From contig NZ_JAFFZW010000006.1 of the NCBI RefSeq assembly GCF_017826695.1, positions 186,001 through 250,000 of the forward strand: a DNA stretch of 64,000 nucleotides, written 5' to 3'. This DNA is from Pseudomonas alliivorans (lineage in GTDB: Bacteria; Pseudomonadota; Gammaproteobacteria; Pseudomonadales; Pseudomonadaceae). Shown one piece after another: positions 44,583 through 53,452 of this stretch. The notes under the pieces are model-generated. The model had not been told where the DNA came from and ran no database searches. It saw only the letters and a list, made by a program, of their open reading frames with translations. Position numbers and translations under genes: made by a program. Each line of letters starts with the position of its first letter. Position 1 is the first letter of the stretch.

Positions 44583-45557
44583 ATGAAACTTCTGCATCGA
44601 TTGACGTCCTGGCTCGGCCAGAAAGCGGTGACACAACAGCCGGATAGTGCCGCCGAACCTGACAAAAAAACACCATCACGCCTTCAGCAAAATCCGGACT
44701 GGATACCGCCCCTTCAGGAACAAAAACCGCTGCTGGTTTCTCCACCAACCTGCCCGCCCCTGACCGGCAGGGATGCGCCGTTACTGGCTCGTTATCACGC
44801 CTACATCGCCGAGGTAGAACACGCAGATAACGCCGAACCGCTGGTGCAGAGCGAGTCGCAGCGTGCAGAAGGACGCATGCTGGCCAACGCGCTGTACTCA
44901 AGCGCACTGGCAGGCGAACAGTCGCCTGACATCTACTGGCTCATGCAGTCTGCAGCCATAGCGTCGTTATTCGCCGACGGCATTGGCTCCGAAGCATTCC
45001 TGAAATACCAGAAGGACGTTCATCACTATAAGGACCAACGGTTGACCGAAGGTCAGGTCTGGGCATTTGATCTCTATGTTTCGCATCGTTTTCCAGTTAA
45101 ACCTCCGCCGCTTCTGATGCATCCTTCGGTTGAAACACGCCTGCCCAGCGAACCGACTCCAGGCCCCGAAGACATTGACGAGTTGCTGTCCTACCTGCCC
45201 AGGCTCTATCCGAACGGCGTTGCAATCGAGACACACATTTACAAAGAAGGTCAGTACTGGCCCACTTACTTCCAGGTTGTAAGCGACTTCTTCAAAGCAG
45301 TGACCAAGGACTGCTGGTGCGACACCAACTATCCCAACCATCGTCCTTACGACAAGCTTGAGAGCCCCGACTACATCGCACAGGCAAACCTGGCCGATAT
45401 TCAAACCTTTCTGACTTACTGCTCCCGAGGCGAACGCTTCGGTGATGGTCATCACGGCCAGATGATCAAAGAGGGGTATGTACTGCGTGTCTTGAATCGA
45501 TTATCCGTATTGCGCGTGGGTGATGTGGACCGTGAAGCCGAGCTCATCGCAGAGTGA
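44583..45557 (+). CDS. Uncharacterised protein with DUF6508-like C-terminus
   Basis: This protein has 324 residues from the ATG at 44583; a GTG directly before it is equally placed. No signal peptide or membrane segment is seen. The first 60 residues are polar and proline-rich. The C-terminal 100 residues, with CWCDTNYPNHRPYDKLESPD and FLTYCSRGERFGDGHHGQMI, resemble DUF6508 proteins by my recollection of the C-x-RGERF-x-DGHxG pattern. The cysteines and histidines might bind metal. Function is unknown. Slightly lower GC than the flanks suggests an accessory gene. Confidence 0.65.
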   Translation: MKLLHRLTSWLGQKAVTQQPDSAAEPDKKTPSRLQQNPDWIPPLQEQKPLLVSPPTCPPLTGRDAPLLARYHAYIAEVEHADNAEPLVQSESQRAEGRMLANALYSSALAGEQSPDIYWLMQSAAIASLFADGIGSEAFLKYQKDVHHYKDQRLTEGQVWAFDLYVSHRFPVKPPPLLMHPSVETRLPSEPTPGPEDIDELLSYLPRLYPNGVAIETHIYKEGQYWPTYFQVVSDFFKAVTKDCWCDTNYPNHRPYDKLESPDYIAQANLADIQTFLTYCSRGERFGDGHHGQMIKEGYVLRVLNRLSVLRVGDVDREAELIAE

Positions 45558-45625
45558 CTGAAAAAGCCGTCTGAATCGCCACATCGCAATCCAAACCATA
45601 ACCCAGGACCACAAGGAACTCAGGC

Positions 45626-46057
45626 ATGAGCATCACAGACCACGTACAGCCAAAACGAAAATACAGCGCCAAATGGCAGGAACGCTTCGATTTCTTCGAC
45701 GCACACGGCGCGCCGAAGGATCCGGGCTTCAACATCGCGTTCAAGGCACTGCCGGGCATCCGGAAAAAACTGTTGATGCAGATGAACTTCATCGCATTTT
45801 TCTTCGGACCGATCTATCTCTTCGTCCTCGGTCTGTGGAAGAAAGGCATCGCCCTGCTGGGCATCCTGATCGGAATCAATATCGTATTGAGTGTGGTGCC
45901 AGCGATTTTCGGACTGGAACTGTCTCACGCCATCGGCACCGGCATGAATGTCGCGGGCTCGCTGATGTATGCAATGACGACCAACTATGCCTACTACCTG
46001 AAAGAGGTCAAAGGTGAGCAGGGCTGGAATCCGTTCAAAGGGTTTCGCATGATCTGA
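45626..46057 (+). CDS. DUF2628 family membrane protein
   Basis: The 143-residue protein has a polar N-terminus (about 1-45) and three hydrophobic segments (MNFIAFFFGPIYLFVLGLW, ALLGILIGINIVLSVVPAIF and a third near 105-125). It ends with YYLKEVKGEQGWNPFKG. This is the DUF2628 layout, for which no function is known. It follows the DUF6508-like gene by 68 bases and has a strong terminator downstream. Confidence 0.8.
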   Translation: MSITDHVQPKRKYSAKWQERFDFFDAHGAPKDPGFNIAFKALPGIRKKLLMQMNFIAFFFGPIYLFVLGLWKKGIALLGILIGINIVLSVVPAIFGLELSHAIGTGMNVAGSLMYAMTTNYAYYLKEVKGEQGWNPFKGFRMI

Positions 46058-46075
46058 TCAACAGCCCTGTCTGCG

Positions 46076-46110
46076 AAAAGCCCGCACACTCAACGGATGT
46101 GCGGGCTTTT
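46076..46110. terminator. Strong, probably bidirectional terminator
   Basis: AAAAGCCCGCACA pairs perfectly with TGTGCGGGCTTTT around nine bases, with T-runs on both strands. It serves the DUF2628 gene and the convergent membrane-protein gene. Confidence 0.85.
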
Positions 46111-46170
46111 TGTTCTGAATGATCGGCCCCAATCAGCCTTGATTCATGCCGCTCAGTACAGAATGCAGAT

Positions 46171-46623
46171 TCAATCGGCTTGAGCACGGTCATGGCGATA
46201 CAGCCAGAACAGAGGCGGCAAAAGAGCCAGCAGCGCGGCGCCATCCAGCCAGACATGCGACCAGACATCAGCCCGCAACGAAATCGCGATGTCCTGCGGC
46301 GCCCAGAGCAGCAGGCCGGCCATCAGCCAGCCCCAGGGCAGGTGGCTTTTCAGGCGATTGCCGAGGTGCACGAGCGCCAGCATGTACAGCGAATAGGTCT
46401 GCAGCGTCGCGCCGAACAGCGCCGCCCACCAGGTCTGCTGCGCCCGCGCCGCAGCGGGCGCCGCCTCGGTCCAGAATGCCTGTTCAAGCGTGAGCAGATA
46501 GCCGTCGAGCCATCCGGAAAATCCCGCCCATGTGAACACGATGGCACCCAGTACGTGCGCCAGTGCGGCTGCGTATAACCAGGTCACGAGCATGCGTCGA
46601 AGAGGCCAGGCAGGGAGCGACAT
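46171..46623 (-). CDS. Uncharacterised inner-membrane protein
   Basis: The 150-residue protein has four predicted membrane segments. It begins MSLPAWPLRRMLVTWLYAAA and continues with VLGAIVFTWAGFSGWLDGYL, TLQTYSLYMLALVHLGNRLK and WGWLMAGLLLWAPQDIAI. I do not recognise the family. AAGGA lies six bases before the ATG at 46623. It has no operon partner. Confidence 0.65.
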   Translation of the reverse strand: MSLPAWPLRRMLVTWLYAAALAHVLGAIVFTWAGFSGWLDGYLLTLEQAFWTEAAPAAARAQQTWWAALFGATLQTYSLYMLALVHLGNRLKSHLPWGWLMAGLLLWAPQDIAISLRADVWSHVWLDGAALLALLPPLFWLYRHDRAQAD

Positions 46624-46772
46624 CACAGATCCTTACATCCTTGGGAGGGCCGAGTGTAGAGATTTTCGGTGTTGCTTGATACGCAAGGCATCTGGCAGCA
46701 AAGCCGCAGACGTTCAAGGGGTACGCAGGACGGCAGGCTACGCTGTGATGATCAAAGAATGAGGCCATCGAT

Positions 46773-47231
46773 ATGCAGTGTCAGATTCGCCCCGCTACAG
46801 TCGAGGACACGGCAGTTATCAGCCGTTTAGTGATCGCCGCTCTACGCAACTCAAACGCACAGGATTACCCGCATGAGGTTATCGCAGAGGTCGAGCAGAG
46901 CTTTACGCCTGAAGCCGTCAACACCATGCTCGACAAGCGCAAGGTGTTCGTAGCGGTGTACGGCGAACAGATCATCGGTACTGCAAGCCTCGATGGTCAT
47001 GTCGTCAGAAGCGTTTTTGTCGATCCTGCTTGCCATGGTCGCGGAGTCGGTCGGCAGTTAATGAACGTCATTCACGCTCAGGCCGCCCGCGCTGGAATCT
47101 CGGCTTTGCGGGTGCCGTCATCGATTACCGCAGAGGCGTTCTACATCACGTTGGGCTATCAAAAAATCCGCGACGAATTTCACGGGGCTGAGCGCACGAT
47201 TGTTATGGAGAAACGACTCGAGGATCAATGA
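46773..47231 (+). CDS. GNAT-family N-acetyltransferase
   Basis: This 152-residue protein is a single GNAT domain. The acetyl-CoA-binding loop is seen in VRSVFVDPACHGRGVGRQLM (about residues 74-93). It opens with IRPATVEDTAVISRLV and ends near FHGAERTIVMEK. The substrate is unknown. GAGG precedes the start. It stands alone. Confidence 0.85.
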   Translation: MQCQIRPATVEDTAVISRLVIAALRNSNAQDYPHEVIAEVEQSFTPEAVNTMLDKRKVFVAVYGEQIIGTASLDGHVVRSVFVDPACHGRGVGRQLMNVIHAQAARAGISALRVPSSITAEAFYITLGYQKIRDEFHGAERTIVMEKRLEDQ

Positions 47232-47278
47232 GTGCATGCACTCGCAATACGAATCCGGTGCTGCTCAAGCTCTGTGAC

Positions 47279-47440
47279 TCAGCTCTCGGAAGAGACGACA
47301 GACTCCTGCCCGGCTTCAGCCGCAAGCTTGGCCCGGTCTGCCTTACTCACATAGGTAGACTTCTTTCGCGGGGCCAGTTTGGCGCTGGCCTTCTTGGCGT
47401 TGGCTTTCAACAGTTGATTGATTTTTTTGCGGCGATTCAT
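47279..47440 (-). CDS. Small DUF2986 family protein (53 aa)
   Basis: The minus strand encodes a 53-residue, very basic protein starting MNRRKKINQLLKANAKKASA and including RKKSTYVSKADRAKLAAEA. The MNRRKKINQ start and the YxSKADRAKL segment are those I recall for DUF2986. Its composition suggests nucleic-acid or ribosome binding, but no function is known. The plus-strand reading over the same bases has no family resemblance. Confidence 0.7.
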   Translation of the reverse strand: MNRRKKINQLLKANAKKASAKLAPRKKSTYVSKADRAKLAAEAGQESVVSSES

Positions 47441-47693
47441 GGCGACTGGCTCGGCTTGGACGGTGTGGATGATATCAGCTTGAATGACGCACTACGCCCT
47501 CCCCTTAGTTCGATCCACCAGAAACTGCACCCGAACTCCCGGAAACGCTTACGACTTCTGCCGGCACCACCCCACGCTCACAACCATTGAACTAATCATC
47601 AGCCGCGCTCACCTAACGTTGTGCAGATAGCTTCTGGCCACCCGCTCAGTCCGGTTCTGAGCGTCCCACTGAAAAGCAAAGGTTTGATGAATC

Positions 47694-47942
47694 ATGAAAA
47701 GTGAACAAGTAGAAGGTGTTGCAGAAAAGCTCGTCGGCAAGGCGCAGGGCGCGGTCGGGAGATTCTTGGGTGACTCGAAGCTGGAAGCCGAAGGTGCCGG
47801 CCGCCAGGCCTCCGGTCAACTGACCAAGACTTACGGCGATGCGCTGGACAACGTGTCTGCGTTCGTTAAAGAAAAGCCTGTCGCAGCTTTCGCAATTGGT
47901 GCCGTTGCAGCAGTGTTGCTCAGCCGCATCTTGCGTCGCTGA
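47694..47942 (+). CDS. CsbD-like stress protein with C-terminal membrane segment
   Basis: This 82-residue protein begins with a CsbD-type region (EGVAEKLVGKAQGAVGRFLG). It ends with the DUF883-like AFVKEKPVAAFAIGAVAAVL membrane segment and a basic tail. Such small proteins are usually stress-induced (RpoS or AlgU control). I did not find a clear promoter. A good terminator follows at 47952-47983. Confidence 0.8.
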   Translation: MKSEQVEGVAEKLVGKAQGAVGRFLGDSKLEAEGAGRQASGQLTKTYGDALDNVSAFVKEKPVAAFAIGAVAAVLLSRILRR

Positions 47943-47951
47943 TTCAGCAAG

Positions 47952-47983
47952 AGGGAGTGTCCGCCTGGGCATTCCCTTTTTTT
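47952..47983 (+). terminator. Terminator of the CsbD-like gene
   Basis: AGGGAGTGTCC pairs with GGGCATTCCCT (two G-U pairs) around GCCT, followed by seven T residues, just past the stop codon. Confidence 0.8.
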
Positions 47984-48014
47984 GTTACGTCCTCTCCTGC
48001 CATCCCCTGCACAG

Positions 48015-50549
48015 TCACGTCCCCCTTGGCTTGACCCACGCAGTCGCCTCCGCCACCAGCGGATCATCCGGCCAGTAATGCTTTGGATACCTGCCCTTCA
48101 GATCCTTCTTCACCTCTGCATACGTACTGCGCCAGAAGTTGGCCAGGTCCTGCGTGACCTGCACCGGGCGGCGGGCGGGTGACAGCAGGTGCAGTTTGAC
48201 GACTTGTCTGCCATTGGCGATGCGCGGGGTGTCGGCCAGACCGAACAGTTCCTGCAGGCGAACGGCAAGAATGGGCGGGTGTTCGCTGTAATCCAGGCGC
48301 ACCGATGAGCCGGAGGGCACACTGAGGTGATGCGGTGCCAGCTCGTCAAGGCGCTGCGGCAGCGGCCAAGGCAGCAGATTGCGCAGGATTGAGGACAGAT
48401 CCAGGTTGCCGAAATGGCTAAGCCGCGTGACTTTGCCCAGATACGGCAGCAGCCAGTTTTCCAGCGTGTCGAGCAGGCTGGCGTCGCACACGTCCGGCCA
48501 TTCGCTGGAAGGCTGTTTTTCCAGATCCAGTTGACGCAACAAGGCGACCCGCGCCTGCCACTGACGCAGCTCCGGCGTCCATGGCAGCAGCTCCAGACCT
48601 TTGCGCCGGACCAGCGCGAGCAAGGCGCGGCTGCGTGTGGTTTCGTCGAGCCCGGTAAGGGGCTCACGGCTGAGAATCAACTCGCCGACCCTGCGCTGCC
48701 GTTCTGCGCGGAACACCCCTTCGCGCTCGTCCCAGTCGATCTGATCAAGCAGCGTGACCTGCTCGGACAGCACGGAATCGAACAGCGCCGGATCGAATTC
48801 GGCGGCCAGGTAGATGCGTTCTTCACGTTGCCCCTGCCGACTGCCCAGATCCGCCACGACGATCCATGCCTGCTTCATCAAGGCATCGGCTTCGGCAAAC
48901 AATGCTGCGCGACCATTGGCCAGACGATACTCCGCGCCGCCCGGTCGACGTTGCTGGGCGACCCGGTCCGGGTAGGCCAGCGCCAGTAATGCACCAAGCC
49001 AGCGTGGGTGATCGGGATCAGCGACCGGGCTTTCAGCCTTGCCACGCAGGTAGCCACGGTACTGACGCGCCAGCTGTTTGGCCCGTTGCACACCGCCCTG
49101 TGCGCCGCGTGCTGCGCGCTCGGTTCCAGCCAGCAAGGTCAGACGGCTATGCAGATCGGCCCCGGCTCCACGCAGAATATCCCGCTCGCCCAACAGCGCT
49201 GCGACGTCACTCGCCAGATCGCCAAGCCCCAGCGAATGGCCGCGCAACAGCAAATGGGCGATGCGTGGATGAGCGGGCAACTCGGCCATCGCCTGACCAT
49301 GGGGCGTCAGGCTGCGCGTCTGCTCCGGCTGACTGCCCAGCGCTTCCAGACGCACCAGCAAGTCCTGCGCCTGTGCATACGCTGCAGCAGGTGGCACATC
49401 CAGCCAGACCAGTTGAGCAGGCGTCACGCCCCAGCGCGCCAGTTGCAGCGCCAGCCCGGCAAGATCGGCCTGCAGGATTTCCGCCGTGCCGTAAGCCGCC
49501 AACTGATCGTGCTGCGCCTCGGACCACAGGCGATAACACACACCCGGCTCCAGCCGCCCTGCCCGTCCGGCGCGCTGCGTGGCGCTGGCGCGGGAGATGC
49601 GCTGGGTTTCAAGACGCGTCATGCCGCTGCCCGGATCGAATCGTGGGACCCGCGCGAGTCCGGCGTCGATCACCACCCGAACGCCGTCGATGGTCAGACT
49701 GGTCTCGGCAATGTTGGTCGCCAGCACCACCTTGCGCGTCCCCTTGGGCGCAGGCTCGATGGCCGCACGCTGAGCGTTCAGGTCCAGTTCGCCGTGCAAA
49801 GGACACAGCAGAATATCGTCGCGCTCGCCCAGCGCCTCGGCCAGTTGCTGATTGACCCTGCGAATCTCGGCCTGCCCCGGCAGAAACACCAGCAGGCTGC
49901 CGGACTCGCTGCCCAGCGCGTCAAGCACGGTCTGCACCACGCGAGGCTCGATAAATTCGCCGGGCTGAAAAGGACGCCCCCACTGCAGGGTCACCGGAAA
50001 CATGCGTCCGTCGCTGCGCACAACCGGCGCGTCGTCCAGCAACGCGGCCAACCGCTCGCCCTCCAGCGTCGCCGACATCAGCAGAATCTTCAGCGGCTGA
50101 TCATCGCGAAACAGCTCACGCCCATTCAGACTCAGGGCCAGTGCCAGATCGGCATCCAGACTGCGCTCGTGAAACTCATCGAAAATCAACAACCCGACGC
50201 CTTCCAGCGCCGGATCGTCCTGCAAACGTCGGGTCAGAATGCCTTCGGTGACCACTTCAATGCGGGTCTTGGGGCCGACCTTGCTTTCCAGGCGGATGCG
50301 ATAGCCCACAGTCTCGCCCACCTTCTCACCCAACTCGCTCGCCAGACGCTCGGCGGCAGCACGCGCAGCCAGACGCCGCGGCTCCAGCATCAGGATCGTT
50401 TGCCCGGCCAGCCAGGTTTCCTCCAGCAGCGCGAGTGGCACACGCGTGGTCTTGCCCGCACCCGGCGGGGCTTCGAGCACAGCCTCGTGACGGGTGGACA
50501 GCGCCTCACGCAAGGCGGGCAGGACGGCATCGATAGGGAGGGAAATCAT
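48015..50549 (-). CDS. hrpB: ATP-dependent helicase HrpB
   Basis: The 844-residue DExH-box helicase has motif I PPGAGKTTRVPLAL at 28-41, DEFHERSLDADLAL, and motif VI QRAGRAGRLEPG. HA2 and HrpB-specific C-terminal domains follow, with the family's YPKHYWPDDP near the end. It is an RNA/DNA helicase of the DEAH group; its cellular task in Pseudomonas is not well defined. It should not be confused with the type III secretion protein of the same name. The full family length is present, and it is not in an operon. Confidence 0.93.
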   Translation of the reverse strand: MISLPIDAVLPALREALSTRHEAVLEAPPGAGKTTRVPLALLEETWLAGQTILMLEPRRLAARAAAERLASELGEKVGETVGYRIRLESKVGPKTRIEVVTEGILTRRLQDDPALEGVGLLIFDEFHERSLDADLALALSLNGRELFRDDQPLKILLMSATLEGERLAALLDDAPVVRSDGRMFPVTLQWGRPFQPGEFIEPRVVQTVLDALGSESGSLLVFLPGQAEIRRVNQQLAEALGERDDILLCPLHGELDLNAQRAAIEPAPKGTRKVVLATNIAETSLTIDGVRVVIDAGLARVPRFDPGSGMTRLETQRISRASATQRAGRAGRLEPGVCYRLWSEAQHDQLAAYGTAEILQADLAGLALQLARWGVTPAQLVWLDVPPAAAYAQAQDLLVRLEALGSQPEQTRSLTPHGQAMAELPAHPRIAHLLLRGHSLGLGDLASDVAALLGERDILRGAGADLHSRLTLLAGTERAARGAQGGVQRAKQLARQYRGYLRGKAESPVADPDHPRWLGALLALAYPDRVAQQRRPGGAEYRLANGRAALFAEADALMKQAWIVVADLGSRQGQREERIYLAAEFDPALFDSVLSEQVTLLDQIDWDEREGVFRAERQRRVGELILSREPLTGLDETTRSRALLALVRRKGLELLPWTPELRQWQARVALLRQLDLEKQPSSEWPDVCDASLLDTLENWLLPYLGKVTRLSHFGNLDLSSILRNLLPWPLPQRLDELAPHHLSVPSGSSVRLDYSEHPPILAVRLQELFGLADTPRIANGRQVVKLHLLSPARRPVQVTQDLANFWRSTYAEVKKDLKGRYPKHYWPDDPLVAEATAWVKPRGT

Positions 50550-50944
50550 GGCAGCTCCAGAACAGGCCGCTGATTATACGGGTGTGGTGTGTGCAAACCT
50601 AAGCTCATCCAGAGCTGATCGTGCCAACGCAGCGGCCCTTGACGGCGTCTGATTTACGACATTCGCCGGTTTTGCTGCCGGTTCCCGGCAGATCGCCGGC
50701 AAGCCGCCTCCCACAGTCCTGAGCTTGCTACCAGACAGTGCCGTACCAGAAACAAAGAGGCATCTCCCAGGGGATGCTTATTTAGCCAGCGTCTCTGGTG
50801 TAGGCCCGATCAAGCGTCAGGAACGACCGGCGTTGCGGCGAGCCTATCGGATAACCCGTTCACCAGAACCACCCCATCGCTCAATAGTCTTAGCCTTGCA
50901 GCCTTTGCCTTGTATAGTTGCCCTCTTCATCTCAGGAGCTTTCC
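50550..50944. other. Non-coding gap with a REP element
   Basis: These 395 bases hold a REP sequence at 50691-50716 and, just before it, a hairpin CTGCCGG-TTC-CCGGCAG. The rest carries no supported gene; the lipoprotein promoter should lie in 50880-50930. Confidence 0.6.
50691..50716. repeat. REP sequence, single copy
   Basis: GATCGCCGGCAAGCCGCCTC followed by CCACAG is nearly the same as the right end of the REPIN at 62163-62250. No inverse partner is present nearby. Confidence 0.75.
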
Positions 50945-51364
50945 ATGCGCATTCCTTCCCGTTTGATTGGCGGCGTTGTGGTCGCCACATTGCTGACCCA
51001 GCTGACCGCCTGCGGCAGTATTTTCTACCCTGACCGTCGTGGTCAGATTGATGGCAAGGTCGATCCGGCCATTGCAGCGCTGGATGCGTTCGGGTTGCTG
51101 TTCTATATCATTCCAGGCGTGATTGCCTTTGCGGTGGACTTCGCAACCGGTGCTATCTACTACGGACCGGGCGAGCATGCGCAGATCGATCCACAGAAGC
51201 TGCAGCCCGCGATCAAGGCCGATGGCAGTGTCGACAACATCAAGCTGCAAGCCATCCTCGAAACCGAGCTGGGCCGTTCGCTGCCGTTGAACGACCCGCG
51301 TCTGATTCAGCACAAGGGCAGCGTCGAGCAACTGGCTTCGCTGGGCCTGATTCCCGCTGCGTAA
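50945..51364 (+). CDS. YceK/YidQ-type lipoprotein
   Basis: This 139-residue precursor has a lipoprotein signal with lipobox LTAC (C23), giving a mature N-terminus CGSIFYPDRRG. One hydrophobic segment (FGLLFYIIPGVIAFAVDFAT) is typical of YceK/YidQ-like proteins. The polar C-terminus has no known motif. AGGAG precedes the ATG at 50945. It lies 27 bases before fieF on the same strand, so co-transcription is possible. Function is unknown. Confidence 0.8.
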   Translation: MRIPSRLIGGVVVATLLTQLTACGSIFYPDRRGQIDGKVDPAIAALDAFGLLFYIIPGVIAFAVDFATGAIYYGPGEHAQIDPQKLQPAIKADGSVDNIKLQAILETELGRSLPLNDPRLIQHKGSVEQLASLGLIPAA

Positions 51365-51391
51365 TCTTTTTCCAGGTTTGAAGGACGCGTC

Positions 51392-52285
51392 ATGAGCACC
51401 AGTGCCGAACACAGCAGATTGTTGCGTCTCGCGACGCGGGCTTCACTTGGCGTGGCGATCACGCTGATCCTGGCCAAAAGCGTGGCGTGGTGGATCAGCG
51501 GGTCGGTCAGTCTGCTGGCGGGCCTGACCGACTCGCTGCTGGACGGCGCGGCGTCCTTTCTCAATCTGCTGGCAGTGCATTACGCCCTGCGCCCGGCCGA
51601 TGACGATCATCGTTACGGTCACGGCAAGGCGGAAGCACTGTCGGGCATGGCGCAGGCGCTGTTTATCGGTGTCAGCGGCGTGTTGATTGCCTTTCAGGCG
51701 GTACAGCGTATCCAAAACCCGGAGCCGCTGGGAGCGCCATTGCTGGGCATGATCGTGATGGTGGTGTCCATTGCGCTGACACTCGCGCTGCTGACTCTGC
51801 AAGGCCGGGTGATCAAGGCAACGGGGTCTGCCGCGATACGGGCCGACTCCCTGCACTACCGCTCCGACTTGCTGCTCAACGCCAGTATCCTGTTGGCGCT
51901 GACGCTCGCGTACTTCGGCTGGCAGCAGCTGGATGCGTATTTCGGGCTGGGGATCGCGCTGTACATTCTGTGGAGCGCTTTTCAGATCGCCAGGGAAACC
52001 GTTTCCGTACTGATGGACGAGGAATTGCCCAGCGATGTCAGCACGCACATGCTTGAACTGGCGTGTGGTGTGCCCGGTGTGTTGGGCGCGCATGATCTTC
52101 GCACGCGGATTTCCGGCAATCACTGGTTTGTGCAGTTGCACCTTGAACTGCCGGGCGCTCTGACGCTGTCCGTCGCCCATACGCTATGCGATCAGGTTGC
52201 CGACGCTATCCACGCGAAATACCCGAAGGCCGAAGTGCTGGTGCACGCCGATCCTCAGGAAGTGGTGAAGCAGGCCCGCGCCTGA
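51392..52285 (+). CDS. fieF: Cation diffusion facilitator FieF (iron/zinc efflux)
   Basis: The 297-residue transporter has six membrane segments. The TM2 metal site is in LTDSLLDG (D47, D51), followed by HRYGHGKAEALSG, both typical of FieF/YiiP. The C-terminal cytoplasmic domain (from about 210) includes the histidines of GVLGAHDLRTR and VQLHLEL used in YiiP for dimer metal sites. It exports Zn(II), Fe(II) or Cd(II) in exchange for protons. Confidence 0.9.
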   Translation: MSTSAEHSRLLRLATRASLGVAITLILAKSVAWWISGSVSLLAGLTDSLLDGAASFLNLLAVHYALRPADDDHRYGHGKAEALSGMAQALFIGVSGVLIAFQAVQRIQNPEPLGAPLLGMIVMVVSIALTLALLTLQGRVIKATGSAAIRADSLHYRSDLLLNASILLALTLAYFGWQQLDAYFGLGIALYILWSAFQIARETVSVLMDEELPSDVSTHMLELACGVPGVLGAHDLRTRISGNHWFVQLHLELPGALTLSVAHTLCDQVADAIHAKYPKAEVLVHADPQEVVKQARA

Positions 52286-52291
52286 TCGGCT

Positions 52292-53452
52292 TTAATTGAC
52301 GCTGTAACCGCGCCCGGCCAGACAGGCCCCCATCGAACGCCGGTACAGGTCAACGACTTCGGCCTGAGGCTGGGACGTGACATTCGCTGGATCGAAGCCG
52401 CTTTGTTCCGCGGCCCAGCGGTAGCATTGGTAGCGATCCAGCTCGACCTGCTGCTGACTCTGACCGTTGAGCGGATAGGCGACCGGGTCGTAACCGTTAC
52501 CCTGCTGCACCGGCTGTGAATACACCGTCTCGTTCTGCGGCGGATTGACCACCACATACTCCTGACTGTCCGGCTGGTACGTGTAATACGTGCCTGCCGC
52601 CAGAAACAACAGACTGCTGCCAATCCATACTTCCTGCGAATAGGACGGCAAGCTGCGCACGCGTGCGCCGTAGGGCGGGTTCACGACCACGTAGCGTGGG
52701 CCTTGCGGCCGATACCAGTAACCCTCGGAATAGTAGTAGTCCTGCCCGCGATAGGGTATGCGCGAATAGCCGTGCGGCACGCTGTCGATGGCGTAACCCG
52801 GACGATAACGCGGGCCTGGCCCCCAGCCGTTACCGTGACCGTCCGGACGCCCGTTCCAGCGGTCATCGGGCCTGCCGTTGCCAGCCGACCAGTTACGGTT
52901 GTTGCCACGCGGAATGTCCTGGTAATAACCCTGACGCGGCTGCTGGGTTTGCCAGGCTTCGCGCGGGCCGCTCTGGATCGGCAGATTGTCCTGATTCTGT
53001 CTCAACTGCTGCTGTTGCTGGCGCTGTTGATTCTGCTGTTCCTGAATCTGGCGCTGCTGTTCACGCTGCTGCTGGTTGATCTGCTGTTGCTGCTGACGCT
53101 CCACATTGCGTTGCTGGAGCTCCTGCTGCTGAATCTGCTGTTGCTGCTGGCGTTCGACTTGGCGCTGCTGATTCTGCTGTTCCTGGATCTGGCGCTGCTG
53201 CAGGTTTTGCTGCTGATAAATCTGCTGCTGTTGCTGACGCTCGACGTTGCGCTGCTGGTTCTGTTGTTGCTGCATCTGCCGCTGCTGATTTTCCTGCTGC
53301 TGAAAACGCTGCTGATTCTGCTGTTGCTGTCGCTGCGGTCCACCGTCGATGGCATTGCCTCGTGAATCGTCACGCTCGTCGGCCAGCGCGTGGGCACTGA
53401 TGCTCAGGCATAACAGACTCAAACCCGCGAACTGCCAGATGCCAGATTTCAT
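52292..53452 (-). CDS. Secreted glutamine-rich repeat protein with DUF6515-like C-terminus
   Basis: This 386-residue precursor starts at 53452 after GAGG and has a signal peptide ending in AHALA. Residues 38-155 consist of tandem degenerate repeats rich in glutamine and arginine (units such as QQQNQQRNVERQQQQQI, about 17-20 residues). A proline/glycine/tyrosine-rich middle follows (RPDDRWNGRPDGHGNGWGPG). The conserved C-terminal part from about 225 (YRGQDYYYSEGYWYRPQGPR, YVVVNPPYGARV) resembles DUF6515 proteins. The repeat tract may form a coiled coil or vary in length between strains. Its location is probably the periplasm or outer surface. Function is unknown. Confidence 0.75.
   Translation of the reverse strand: MKSGIWQFAGLSLLCLSISAHALADERDDSRGNAIDGGPQRQQQQNQQRFQQQENQQRQMQQQQNQQRNVERQQQQQIYQQQNLQQRQIQEQQNQQRQVERQQQQQIQQQELQQRNVERQQQQQINQQQREQQRQIQEQQNQQRQQQQQLRQNQDNLPIQSGPREAWQTQQPRQGYYQDIPRGNNRNWSAGNGRPDDRWNGRPDGHGNGWGPGPRYRPGYAIDSVPHGYSRIPYRGQDYYYSEGYWYRPQGPRYVVVNPPYGARVRSLPSYSQEVWIGSSLLFLAAGTYYTYQPDSQEYVVVNPPQNETVYSQPVQQGNGYDPVAYPLNGQSQQQVELDRYQCYRWAAEQSGFDPANVTSQPQAEVVDLYRRSMGACLAGRGYSVN

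Noticed and set aside
47228..47590. A 120-codon plus-strand frame after the GNAT gene
   Set aside because: It overlaps the GNAT stop, lacks family similarity, and the minus strand encodes a DUF2986-like protein here.
49008..50573. A 521-codon plus-strand frame
   Set aside because: It is antisense to hrpB, and its sequence shows no domain pattern.
52985..53340. Possible CRISPR-like or minisatellite array
   Set aside because: The periodicity comes from coding repeats of Gln-rich units in an intact reading frame; there are no uniform repeats with unique spacers.
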